Assembly: GCF_025231525.1 (NCBI RefSeq)
Contig: NZ_CP103057.1
Span: forward strand, 1,629,001 to 1,693,000
From: Sphingomonas endolithica
Lineage (GTDB): Bacteria > Pseudomonadota > Alphaproteobacteria > Sphingomonadales > Sphingomonadaceae
DNA: 64,000 nt
Direction: 5' to 3'
A program made the position numbers and the translations under genes. Shown piece by piece: positions 17,051 to 24,850 of this stretch; the stretch's first letter is position 1; the number at the start of each line of letters is the position of its first letter. The notes below the pieces were generated by a model. It was not told the origin of the DNA. It saw only the letters and a program-made list of their open reading frames with translations, and made no database searches.

Positions 17051-17554
17051 ATGCCTGAAGACACATCATTGAACGCCGTTGAACTGGCGACCGAAGTCAC
17101 CATCGCGTGGCTGGGCAACAATAACAATCGCGTTTCGGCCGAGGAGGTTCCCGCCTTCCTGCGCCTGGTGCACGCAACGGTGACGGAACTTGCCAGCGGT
17201 ACGGATGCAGCATCTGCGCCGAGCGAGGAAGCGGCGCCGGAAGAGTTCACGCCGGCGGTGACCGCGCGCAAGTCGCTGGCGTCGAAGGATCACATCATCT
17301 CGATGATCGACGGCAAGCCTTACCGGACGCTGCGTCGCCATCTGTCCACGCACGGCCTGACCCCCGAGCAGTATCGCGAGCGCTACAATCTGAAGGCCGA
17401 CTATCCGATGGTCGCCGAGAGCTATTCGGAACAGCGCCGCGCGATGGCGCACAAGATCGGCCTTGGCCAGCGCGGTCGTACCGCCCGGGCCGAAGCCAAT
17501 GAAGGCGGCGGCGAAAAGGCTAAGCGCGCACCGCGTGCGCCCAAGACCGCCTGA
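17051..17554 (+). CDS. MucR/Ros-family transcriptional regulator lacking zinc cysteines
   Basis: A 167-residue protein. Residues 82-125 match the MucR/Ros DNA-binding domain (KDHIISMIDGKPYRTLRRHL, then HGLTPEQYRERYNL and YPMVAESY). In MucR and Ros a Cys stands where this protein has Ser (IIS; usual IVC) and Ros has a second Cys where this has Asp, so the zinc ligands are incomplete. Zinc-free Ros homologues that still bind DNA are known in rhizobia. MucR proteins regulate exopolysaccharide genes and bind AT-rich promoters, which fits the position beside a glycan locus. The N-terminal 80 residues are acidic, with a helical segment for oligomerisation; the C-terminus is basic and Lys/Arg/Pro-rich. 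The start at 17051 gives family-like length. Confidence 0.88.
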   Translation: MPEDTSLNAVELATEVTIAWLGNNNNRVSAEEVPAFLRLVHATVTELASGTDAASAPSEEAAPEEFTPAVTARKSLASKDHIISMIDGKPYRTLRRHLSTHGLTPEQYRERYNLKADYPMVAESYSEQRRAMAHKIGLGQRGRTARAEANEGGGEKAKRAPRAPKTA

Positions 17555-17562
17555 AGCAAGAA

Positions 17563-17604
17563 GACCAAGAGCACCCGGCGTCCGCAAGGACGTCGGGGGA
17601 TCTT
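17563..17604. promoter_or_regulatory. Long two-stem hairpin with GCAA tetraloop
   Basis: A 42-nt symmetric hairpin: a 6-bp outer stem (17563-17568 with 17599-17604), a 3x3 internal loop (GCA/GGA), a 10-bp inner stem (17572-17581 with 17586-17595, one G-U) and a GCAA (GNRA) loop. It lies 8 nt after the MucR-like stop. No U-tract follows, so it is not a standard intrinsic terminator. It may protect the mRNA end or belong to a small RNA. Confidence 0.5.
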
Positions 17605-17673
17605 GGCGGTTGCACGGCGGAACTAACGTCGACGGTTCGGCGCTTACCTTGCTCACCATTCGAGGATAGCAGC

Positions 17674-17946
17674 ATGACCGAAGCAACTTGGGGCGACCAT
17701 GCCAAGACGCCGGATATCGACTGGCGGATGAGCGCTTCGCTGGAGAACGTACCCCGCGGCGGCGGCGACATTGCCGAGGTGACCAACCTGGAACGCGCCG
17801 TGCGCGACTGGGCCACGCTCGACCCCGAGCATCAGACCGCCGCGACGCTGACACCCGAGCGGCCGCTCCTGCTGGATGGCGCCGCCCGCGCGACGTTCGT
17901 CGGCGAGGGCATTGCGGTGCTGGTGGACATGCTGCCGGCGGCGTAA
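17674..17946 (+). CDS. Small acidic hypothetical protein
   Basis: A 90-residue soluble protein of balanced composition (MTEATWGDHAKTPDID start; VLVDMLPAA end), with no membrane segment or known motif. GAGGATAG lies 6-13 nt before the ATG, a good ribosome site. It follows the MucR-like gene and its hairpin by about 120 nt and precedes the family C repeat. I recognise no family. Confidence 0.6.
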   Translation: MTEATWGDHAKTPDIDWRMSASLENVPRGGGDIAEVTNLERAVRDWATLDPEHQTAATLTPERPLLLDGAARATFVGEGIAVLVDMLPAA

Positions 17947-18009
17947 ACCGCGCGGCGATTGCGCAGACGCTGCCGCAATCGACTTTGAACAGCGGCAACT
18001 TAAATTCTC

Positions 18010-18079
18010 CCGTTCGTGTCGAGCGAAGTCGAGACACCTGACCCAGGGACGGTGTCTCGACTTCGCTCGACACGAACGG
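18010..18079. repeat. Palindromic repeat, family C, complete copy
   Basis: Perfect 29-bp inverted repeat: 18010-18038 and 18051-18079, with a 12-nt spacer. A partial copy lies at 7839-7890. It sits between the converging small gene (17674-17946) and the oxidoreductase gene ending at 18127. Such long stems are likely to form in RNA from either strand and could end transcription of both genes. Confidence 0.88.
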
Positions 18080-18126
18080 CTGTAAAAGGAACTTCGAAAA
18101 CCCGCTCGCACCCAGTGGTTGCCGCC

Positions 18127-19116
18127 TCAGGCTTGCCCACCGGCATAGATACTGTCGACGATCTCGGCGACCCGGACCAGATCATCGGCCGCGGGATCGA
18201 AGCGCTCCCCCGCCGCCAAGCGCATGGCCCAATCGGCCGCCGCGCGGCCGCCCCATTCCTCGTGATCGTTCGCCACTTCCGCAGTACCAGTGCCAGTGAA
18301 GCGCTCGGCACGAAAATCGTAGAACGACCCGTCAATATTGTTGAGGCTGGCGCCACCTTCGCTGCCGTAGAAGGAGGCCGCGATCACCGCAGCGCGGCCA
18401 GCGTGCAGCCGCCACGAACAGGCGAGCCTGACATCGACATCGCCGATCAGGAACTGTGCGCTGGCATAATCCTCGACCTTGTCCGCGCCGGGTGCCAGCC
18501 TGTCACCAGCCGCGAACAGATTGGCCGAGACCTTCGACACCGCGCCTTCGTCCGCCAGCCACAATGCCAGATCGATCAGGTGCACGCCGAGATCGATCAC
18601 GCAGCCGCCACCGGACAGCGCGCGATCGTAGAACCATGGTTTGTCCGGCCCGTAAGCGTTGTGGAATACCAGATCGATCGCGAACAGCTTGCCGATCGCG
18701 TTCGAGCGGACGAGATCCTTGATCCGCTGCATGCCGTTCGTTTGCCGGTACGACAGATCGACTGCGAGCAACCGGTCGGCCGCGCGCGCTGCCGCCACTA
18801 CCCCAGCGGTTTCGGCAGCGTTGCGGCCGAGTGGTTTCTGGCAGAACACGGCCGCCCCTGCCTCCAGCACCTGGATGGATTGCGCGGCATGCAGCGCGCT
18901 GGGCGTAGCGATGACGATACCGTCGAGGTTCAGCGCCAGCATCGCCTCCAGCGACTCCACGGCGACTGCATCGGGTGCCAGCGCTGCCGCATCGGCCAGG
19001 CCCTGCGGCGAGGGATCGCAGATCGCCGCTGCCTCGATCGCGCCGGTCGCCAGCATCGCGGCCATGCGGTGGCGCCCGATCCAGCCAGTGCCAAGGAAAC
19101 CGATGCGCGGCTTCAC
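18127..19116 (-). CDS. Gfo/Idh/MocA-family oxidoreductase
   Basis: A 329-residue NAD(P)-dependent sugar dehydrogenase-type protein. The N-terminal Rossmann fold starts IGFLGTGWIGRHRM (residues 5-18), the EKP-like motif appears as CQKPLGRN (about 92-99; usual Glu replaced by Gln), and the C-terminal substrate domain has GGGCVIDLGVHLIDLALW (about 170-187) with the catalytic-type Asp/His pair. Family members oxidise, reduce or isomerise sugars and sugar nucleotides. It is the last gene of the leftward operon: its GTG overlaps the stop of the dehydrogenase gene by 4 nt. It probably modifies a sugar for the same glycan. Confidence 0.9.
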   Translation of the reverse strand: MKPRIGFLGTGWIGRHRMAAMLATGAIEAAAICDPSPQGLADAAALAPDAVAVESLEAMLALNLDGIVIATPSALHAAQSIQVLEAGAAVFCQKPLGRNAAETAGVVAAARAADRLLAVDLSYRQTNGMQRIKDLVRSNAIGKLFAIDLVFHNAYGPDKPWFYDRALSGGGCVIDLGVHLIDLALWLADEGAVSKVSANLFAAGDRLAPGADKVEDYASAQFLIGDVDVRLACSWRLHAGRAAVIAASFYGSEGGASLNNIDGSFYDFRAERFTGTGTAEVANDHEEWGGRAAADWAMRLAAGERFDPAADDLVRVAEIVDSIYAGGQA

Positions 19117-20078
19117 GGGAACAGCACCAATGCCTTGACCATGTCGTCCGGCTTGTCGCGCGTCCCGTCCAAGGCAGCGCCGAGTTGGTCGAGCGGGAAG
19201 CGATGCGTGTAGAGCGGTCGCGGGTCGATCCGCCCGCTTGCCACCGCATCCACCGCCTCGCGCATGCCGCGCAGCGCGACCGCCGGATCACGCTCGTGCG
19301 CGTTGATCACATCGATGCCCTTCCAGTTCCACATCTGCATGTTTACCTGGCGCGGCCCGTCCTGATGATAGCCGGCCACGATCAGCTTGCCGCCTTCGCG
19401 CACGAGTTCACCGGCGAGGTCGAGCGGCCATTGCTTGCCCACCGCCTCGATCACGCGGTCGCACAAGGTGCCGCCGGTGAGCGCCTTGACCTGCTCGATG
19501 ATCGCGTAGTGATCGTTCATCGCGATCGTCTCGGCAGCGCCATACTCGCGCGCGAGCGCCAGCGACGATTCCCGCCGCGAGATGGCGATGATGCGCGCGC
19601 CGGCATCGGTGGCGAGCCTGGTCAGCACCGCGCCTAGGAAGCCGATCCCGACGATCGCCACGGTCTGGCCGGCGGTGATGTCGCTGCGGCGGAAGATGTT
19701 CATCGCGCAACCGAGCGGCTCGCCCGGAAACGGCTGCCCGGCAAGAGAGGCGGGCAGCCGCACGACGGCATCCGCCCGCGCGACATCGTATTCGGCGAAG
19801 CTCTTGTAAGACAGCGCCGCGACCCGGTCGCCCACCGCGAGGTCGGCAACATCGGGGCCCAGCGCTTCGATCACGCCCCAGCCTTCATGGCCGAGCCCGC
19901 CCGCGTCGCCGGGATAGTGGATCCATTCGTTGCCGGCCCATGGCTCCAGGCTCGAGGCGCATACGCCGCAACCTTCCAATTTGACCAGCACCTCGCCCGC
20001 CCCCGCTGTCGGCACCGCAACCCGGTCGATGCGGATCGTGCCGGGGGCTGCCAGGATCGCCGCCTGCATCTCGCTCAT
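19113..20078 (-). CDS. Medium-chain (zinc-type) alcohol dehydrogenase-like protein
   Basis: A 321-residue MDR-superfamily protein. The catalytic zinc region is present as GCGVCASSLEPW (about 36-47) and GHEGWG (about 63-68), and the NAD-binding fold as VAIVGIGFLGAVLTRLA (about 140-156). The four-Cys structural zinc loop of classical ADHs is absent. It may reduce or oxidise a sugar or sugar nucleotide in the pathway. Its ATG overlaps the stop of the glycosidase gene and its stop overlaps the next GTG, both by 4 nt. Confidence 0.88.
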   Translation of the reverse strand: MSEMQAAILAAPGTIRIDRVAVPTAGAGEVLVKLEGCGVCASSLEPWAGNEWIHYPGDAGGLGHEGWGVIEALGPDVADLAVGDRVAALSYKSFAEYDVARADAVVRLPASLAGQPFPGEPLGCAMNIFRRSDITAGQTVAIVGIGFLGAVLTRLATDAGARIIAISRRESSLALAREYGAAETIAMNDHYAIIEQVKALTGGTLCDRVIEAVGKQWPLDLAGELVREGGKLIVAGYHQDGPRQVNMQMWNWKGIDVINAHERDPAVALRGMREAVDAVASGRIDPRPLYTHRFPLDQLGAALDGTRDKPDDMVKALVLFP

Positions 20079-20992
20079 GCGCTCACCGAGACGGAAGGCG
20101 CCACTGCTGGCGCATAGCGATCGATCATCCAGGCGGAGAAATCGGCAAAGCCCTGAGGATCGCGCGCCGGGCTGGTGTGGTGCGGCGCGACACCGAGATG
20201 CTCAGGGGTGAAGCAGAACGTGACGGTAGTATCGAACTCGGCCAGTGCCTCCATCTGCCGGTCGAACCAGTCGGTCGCATTGGGGCGGAAGCTGTCCGCC
20301 CAGGACAGGCCGGTGCGCAGCTTCTTGGTGCCGAGCCGCTTCATCCACGCCACCGCATCGTCGAGCCGGGGATCCTCGAAATGGAACCATTGCATCAGGC
20401 CCATCTCGCTGGCCACCTTGGCATAATCGTCGAGCGACGGCTTGGGGGTGCCGTCCTCGCGGATCAGGCCCATGTAGAAATGGCGATAATAGCTGGAGCC
20501 CTCCGCCTCGCGATGACGGGTTTCCGCGCCCCAGGCCATCGGCAGGTCGTACAGCGAATACCAGAAGATCCGCGGCACGCGGCCGATCAGCAGTTCGGCC
20601 GTGCGGTTGATCCCGAAGACCTGCACCTCCTCGGCGCCGAACGACCCGACGCCGACTTCGGTAACCCATACCGGCTTGTCGGTCACAGCCTCGATCTCGG
20701 CGATCTTGTCCGGCCAGGCATGGATCGGCCACAGGTTCCAGTCGAGCGGGAAGCCATGCACCGCCACGGCGTCGACCGCCTCCAGCGCACCGTGCCGTTC
20801 CATCCGCTGCAGCCATGACGGGTCGATCGGCGACATGCCGCCCAGCACGCGCGTCACATCCGGGTTCATCGCGTGGATCGCGTTGCCGGCGCGGATCACC
20901 GTGTCGGCATAGATCGCCCAGTCCGGGTCGTGCTCGGGGTCCCAATGCGACTTGTTGTTGGGCTCGTTCCAGATCATCGCCGCTTCGATCAT
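20075..20992 (-). CDS. Clan-A-type glycoside hydrolase (GH39-like)
   Basis: A 305-residue TIM-barrel protein starting MIEAAMIWNEPNNKSHW; the WNEP motif (residues 8-11) is the acid/base region of clan-A retaining glycosidases, and VWVTEVGVGS (about 112-121) looks like the nucleophile strand. IFWYSLYDLP (about 147-156) is also typical. The protein is shorter than most GH39 enzymes and begins very near the acid/base Glu, so the barrel lacks the first strands unless translation starts earlier; an upstream in-frame start at 21157 would overlap the methyltransferase gene. No signal peptide, so it probably acts in the cytoplasm on a precursor or as a transglycosylase. Coupled by 4-nt overlaps on both sides. 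Confidence 0.78.
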   Translation of the reverse strand: MIEAAMIWNEPNNKSHWDPEHDPDWAIYADTVIRAGNAIHAMNPDVTRVLGGMSPIDPSWLQRMERHGALEAVDAVAVHGFPLDWNLWPIHAWPDKIAEIEAVTDKPVWVTEVGVGSFGAEEVQVFGINRTAELLIGRVPRIFWYSLYDLPMAWGAETRHREAEGSSYYRHFYMGLIREDGTPKPSLDDYAKVASEMGLMQWFHFEDPRLDDAVAWMKRLGTKKLRTGLSWADSFRPNATDWFDRQMEALAEFDTTVTFCFTPEHLGVAPHHTSPARDPQGFADFSAWMIDRYAPAVAPSVSVSA

Positions 20993-21792
20993 GCAGCAGG
21001 TCCTTTCGCAGGGTATACCGTCATCGATCCGCCCCAGCCCTCGAAAGGCACGGGCGCGACGCGGCAGAGATACACTTCTTCTTCGGGTTGCGCCTCGATT
21101 ACGAATCCGGCGGCGCGCAGCATCGCCTGCGACCCGGCCTTGTTCGGCGCCCACCAATTGGTCCAGTCATCCGCGAACTTGCGCTCGATGAAATGCATCT
21201 TGGGATAGCCGGGCTCGTCGAAATAGGCAGGCGGGCGGTTGGTGCCGGGCACATGAAACGGGTGATCCTCGGGCACCGAAGTAACCTCCTTCGATCCCTG
21301 CTGCATCGTCTGGAACAGCATCATGTCGCCAGCGACATGTTCGCGGATCAGATCGAGCGCAAGCAACGGATGACGCAGGTGATAGAGCACGCCCATGAAG
21401 ATCACGAGGTCGAACTTCTCGCCCAACGCCCCGACATCGTAGACCGACAGATTGCGAAATTCGATATCGTCGAAGCCGAGCGCCGTGGCGGCCAGGCGCG
21501 CCTGCGCCAGATAGCGATCGTCGCTGTCGATGCCGAGCACGCGGCTTGCACCACGCCGCTTCATCTCGACGGAATAGAAGCCGGCGTTGCAGCCGATATC
21601 GAGCACGCTCTTGCCCGTGAGATCGGCCGGCAATGCTTGCGCGAAGCGGCGATATTTGAAGCCGGGATAGTCGCCGAGGAAATGATCCGGCGCCGTCCAC
21701 AGACCATTACCCAAGTCGATGTTCTGGAACCATGGCGCGAGCGCCTCCACCTCGGCCTCCAGGGTCGCGCGGGGATCGTCTAGAGCATTCAT
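20989..21792 (-). CDS. SAM-dependent methyltransferase, CmoB-like
   Basis: A 267-residue class I methyltransferase. VLDIGCNAGFYSVEMKRRGA (about 57-76) is the SAM-binding loop, VLGIDSDDRYLAQA (about 79-92) the acidic second strand, and FDLVIFMGVLYHLRHPLLAL (about 125-144) the CmoB-type catalytic segment. N-terminal WFQNIDLGNGLWTAP is typical of the CmoB-like group seen in sugar clusters (I recall the TIGR04290 family). Here it more likely methylates a sugar or glycan end than a tRNA. ATG 21792 overlaps the phosphatase stop by 4 nt; the longer frame to 21888 would overlap the phosphatase coding region. Confidence 0.85.
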   Translation of the reverse strand: MNALDDPRATLEAEVEALAPWFQNIDLGNGLWTAPDHFLGDYPGFKYRRFAQALPADLTGKSVLDIGCNAGFYSVEMKRRGASRVLGIDSDDRYLAQARLAATALGFDDIEFRNLSVYDVGALGEKFDLVIFMGVLYHLRHPLLALDLIREHVAGDMMLFQTMQQGSKEVTSVPEDHPFHVPGTNRPPAYFDEPGYPKMHFIERKFADDWTNWWAPNKAGSQAMLRAAGFVIEAQPEEEVYLCRVAPVPFEGWGGSMTVYPAKGPAA

Positions 21793-22385
21793 GATGCAGT
21801 CTCGTTGATTGACAGGACACGCCCGCCCCAGTCGCCGACCGCCAAACGGCTGAAGGAGGCAGGATCGACGTCGAAGTTCAGCAGGCAAGCAAGCGGCAAG
21901 CCGAGATAATGCGCGATCGCGGCGCGGATCAGGTCGCAGTGGCTGACCATGGCGACCGTCTCACCGGCATGATCGCGTGCGACTTGCTCGATGTGGTGGA
22001 CGATCCTCGCTTGTGCTTCGGCCATCGTCTCGCCATCGGCGGCCCGCGCCGACCCCCGATCGCGGTTCCAGTCCGTCCAGTCCGGCCGACCATCAAGCTC
22101 GGCGAAGCTGCGGCCGGTCCAGGCGCCAAAGTCGATCTCCTGCAGCGCATCCACGGTGACGCAGGGTACATCACGCACCGAACGGATCGCGTCGGCGGTT
22201 TCGCGCGCGCGTTGCACCGGGCTGGTATGGACCGCGGCAAGGTCCTGACCGGCCATGTGCTCGGCAAGCGCCGCCGCTTGCCTGCGACCGTCATCGCTGA
22301 GCGGTATGCCCGGCGTACGACCCGACAGGATCTGACCGAGATCGGCATGCGCGGCGTGGCGGATCAGGACGATGATACCCGTCAA
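21789..22385 (-). CDS. Histidine phosphatase-family protein
   Basis: A 198-residue phosphoglycerate-mutase-like phosphatase. The phosphate-binding motif is LIRHAAHAD (residues 6-14; RHG is RHA here), with Arg in SPVQRARETADAI (about 55-67), Glu in LQEIDFGAWTGR (about 81-92) and the second His in VSHCDLIRAAI (about 148-158). It probably dephosphorylates a sugar phosphate in the pathway. First gene of the leftward operon, facing the 270-bp divergent region, and overlapping the methyltransferase by 4 nt. Confidence 0.88.
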   Translation of the reverse strand: MTGIIVLIRHAAHADLGQILSGRTPGIPLSDDGRRQAAALAEHMAGQDLAAVHTSPVQRARETADAIRSVRDVPCVTVDALQEIDFGAWTGRSFAELDGRPDWTDWNRDRGSARAADGETMAEAQARIVHHIEQVARDHAGETVAMVSHCDLIRAAIAHYLGLPLACLLNFDVDPASFSRLAVGDWGGRVLSINETAS

Positions 22386-22655
22386 AGCTATGCAACATCC
22401 CGTGACACGTTCGACGGTCGCAGGATCGCGACGTCGCCACGCCTTCTACATACCAAACCGTGCCTGTCCATCGCGGGGACCCGCTTAAAATGGTGGAACT
22501 TCGAAGATGAAGATGCTTTAAAGGCCGGATAAGTATCGGATGTAAGGGTGTTTCTTGATGCAGATCAATTATTCGGTATGGCAATCCTCGCCATGCTGCT
22601 TCGCCGCCGTGGCGCCGAACAATAATGCAGATCGCGCAATGGGCAAGACCTTCGC
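22386..22655. promoter_or_regulatory. Divergent control region of the glycan locus
   Basis: 270 bp separate the first genes of the two divergent operons, so both promoters should lie here. It is AT-rich in its right half (22480-22580), as expected for MucR-type binding sites. GGAAC at 22495-22499 followed 16 bp later by CTTT (22516-22519) is a weak EcfG-like candidate reading rightward. No gene was seen. Confidence 0.55.
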
Positions 22656-23771
22656 ATGAGCGAGACTGTCCTGGTCACCGGCGGAGCCGGCTTCATCGGG
22701 CGCTTCGTGTGCGACGAACTGCTCAGCCGCGGCAACACGGTGCGCGTGCTCGACGCCTTGATCCCGCAGGTTCACGGCGATGCCGGCCGCCCCGCTGCGC
22801 TGAACGCCGATGTCGAACTGATCCAGGCCGACGTGCGTGATGGCGATGCGGTCGCCCGCGCGCTGCGGGGCGTCGACAGCGTCGTGCATCTCGCCGCGGA
22901 AGTCGGCGTCGGCCAGTCGATGTACGAAGTCGAGCGCTACACGTCGGTCAACGATGTCGGCACCGCCGTGTTGTTCGAGAAACTGATCGACCAGCCGGTG
23001 CGCCGCGTCGTTACCGCATCGTCGATGAGCATCTATGGCGAAGGGCTGTACCGCGACGCGGACGGCGGGTTCGTCGAGAATGCCGAACGTGGGAACGTGC
23101 GCGACGGACAGCAGCAATGGGATCCGCTCGACGCGCAGGGCCGCCCGCTGACCGCGGTCGCGACGCCGGAATGGAAGCGCCCGAACCTCGCCTCGATCTA
23201 CGCGCTCAACAAGTTCGTGCAGGAACGCACCACGCACATCATGTCGTCGCCATACGGGATCGAGGGCGTGTGCCTACGGCTGTTCAACGTCTATGGCCCA
23301 GGCCAGGCGCTCTCCAATCCCTATACCGGCGTGCTGGCGATCTTTGCCTCGCGCTTCCTGAACGGCCAGGTGCCGATGATCTTCGAGGATGGCGAGCAGC
23401 GCCGCGATTTCGTGCACGTGACTGACGTCGCGCGCGCCTTTGCCGATGCGCTCGTGCTCCCGCAGGCGGCCGGGCAGACGTTCAACATCGGTTCCGGCCA
23501 GGATCGCTCGGTGACGCAAGTTGCCCGAGCGCTGGCGCAGGCAATGGGCAAGAACGACCTGCAGCCCGAGATCGTCGGCAAGACCCGGATCGGCGATATC
23601 CGCCATTGCTTCTGCGACACGTCGCTTGCCGCCGAGAAGCTCGGCTTCACCGCGCGGCAGGATTTCGTCGCCGGGCTCGCCGAACTGGCGGAATGGGTGC
23701 AGCAACAGACCGCCGAGGATAACGTCGCAAAGGCGCGTGCCGAGCTCGAAGCGCGCGGGCTGGTCGCGTGA
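22656..23771 (+). CDS. NAD-dependent sugar-nucleotide epimerase
   Basis: A 371-residue extended SDR. VTGGAGFIGRFVCDELL (7-23) binds NAD, SSMSIYGEG (about 128-136) and YALNK (about 187-191) hold the catalytic Ser/Tyr/Lys, and FNVYGPGQALSNPYTGV is typical of dTDP-L-rhamnose 4-epimerase/UDP-glucose 4-epimerase-like enzymes. A 40-residue insertion between the Ser and Tyr motifs is also seen in the WbiB-type rhamnose epimerases. It makes a sugar nucleotide for the glycosyltransferases downstream; exact sugar unknown. First gene of the rightward operon, and its stop overlaps the next ATG by 4 nt. Confidence 0.9.
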   Translation: MSETVLVTGGAGFIGRFVCDELLSRGNTVRVLDALIPQVHGDAGRPAALNADVELIQADVRDGDAVARALRGVDSVVHLAAEVGVGQSMYEVERYTSVNDVGTAVLFEKLIDQPVRRVVTASSMSIYGEGLYRDADGGFVENAERGNVRDGQQQWDPLDAQGRPLTAVATPEWKRPNLASIYALNKFVQERTTHIMSSPYGIEGVCLRLFNVYGPGQALSNPYTGVLAIFASRFLNGQVPMIFEDGEQRRDFVHVTDVARAFADALVLPQAAGQTFNIGSGQDRSVTQVARALAQAMGKNDLQPEIVGKTRIGDIRHCFCDTSLAAEKLGFTARQDFVAGLAELAEWVQQQTAEDNVAKARAELEARGLVA

Positions 23772-24850
23772 TCGCGGGCGACAGGCCGATACTCGTCACC
23801 GGCGGGGCGGGTTTCATCGGCAGCAATATCGCCGACCGCCTGGCCAGCGACGGCCATCAGGTGCTGGTGTATGACGCGCTGTCCCGCCCCGGCGTGGAGC
23901 GCAATCTCGCCTGGCTGCAGCAGCGCCATGGCGATCGCATCCAGCCGATCGTCGCCGACATCCGCGACGGCGACGAACTGGCGCGCGCGGTAGGCGAGGC
24001 ACAGGCGGTGTTCCACATGGCCGCGCAGGTCGCGGTGACGACCAGCCTGGACGATCCGCGCGACGATTTCGAGATCAATATCGGCGCTACCTTCTCGCTG
24101 CTAGAGGCAGTGCGGCGTGCCGGCGGCGACAAGCCTGTGATCTTTGCCTCGACCAACAAGGTTTACGGCGATCTGCTCGATCTCGATTTCACGCTTGGTA
24201 ACAATGGCTATGCGCCCGTGGACGCCGGCATCGCCGCGCACGGCATCGGCGAGGATCGCCCGCTCGATTTCCACACGCCCTATGGCTGCTCCAAGGGTGC
24301 GGCGGACCAATATGTACTGGATTACGCGCGCAGCTACGGCATGCCCGCGGCGGTGCTGCGGATGAGCTGCATCTACGGCCATCGCCAGATGGGCACGGAG
24401 GACCAGGGCTGGGTCGCCCATTTCCTGATCCGCGCGTTGGAAGGCCGGCCGATCACCTTGTATGGCGATGGGCAGCAGGTACGCGACATCCTCGACGTGT
24501 CGAACGCAGTCGATGCCTATATGCGCGTCTGGCAGCGGATCGACACGGTCAGGGGCCGCGCGTTCAACCTGGGCGGCGGGGCCGCCAATGCGGTGAGCCT
24601 GCGCTCCTTGCTCGGGCATATCGGCGACCTGATCGGCCGCGAGGTCGAGATCGAGCTGTCCGACTGGCGCGCCGGTGACCAAAGGTATTTCGTCGCCGAC
24701 ACGCGCGCGGCGCAACAGGCACTGGATCTCGCGCCCAAGGTCGCCTGGCGCGATGGCGTCGCGGCGCTCGCCCGCTGGCTGGCGCAGGAGCGCGGCATCA
24801 ACATGCCGATCGCCGCCGACGCGCTCCGCGCAGCCGCGACCGCGTCGTGA
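23768..24850 (+). CDS. NAD-dependent epimerase, CDP-paratose 2-epimerase-like
   Basis: A 360-residue extended SDR. VTGGAGFIGSNIADRL (9-24) is the NAD site, STNKVYGD (about 127-134) and YGCSKGAAD (about 175-183) carry the catalytic residues, and the following RMSCIYG...MGTEDQGWVAHF is a hallmark of CDP-paratose (tyvelose) 2-epimerases, which invert C2 of 3,6-dideoxy sugars. No CDP-sugar synthesis genes are in the window, so the actual substrate may differ. Overlaps both neighbours by 4 nt. Confidence 0.88.
   Translation: MIAGDRPILVTGGAGFIGSNIADRLASDGHQVLVYDALSRPGVERNLAWLQQRHGDRIQPIVADIRDGDELARAVGEAQAVFHMAAQVAVTTSLDDPRDDFEINIGATFSLLEAVRRAGGDKPVIFASTNKVYGDLLDLDFTLGNNGYAPVDAGIAAHGIGEDRPLDFHTPYGCSKGAADQYVLDYARSYGMPAAVLRMSCIYGHRQMGTEDQGWVAHFLIRALEGRPITLYGDGQQVRDILDVSNAVDAYMRVWQRIDTVRGRAFNLGGGAANAVSLRSLLGHIGDLIGREVEIELSDWRAGDQRYFVADTRAAQQALDLAPKVAWRDGVAALARWLAQERGINMPIAADALRAAATAS

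Noticed and set aside
22495..22519. GGAAC-N16-CTTT as an EcfG promoter of the rightward glycan operon
   Set aside because: The -10 part is a weak match, so it was noted only as a candidate inside the divergent region.
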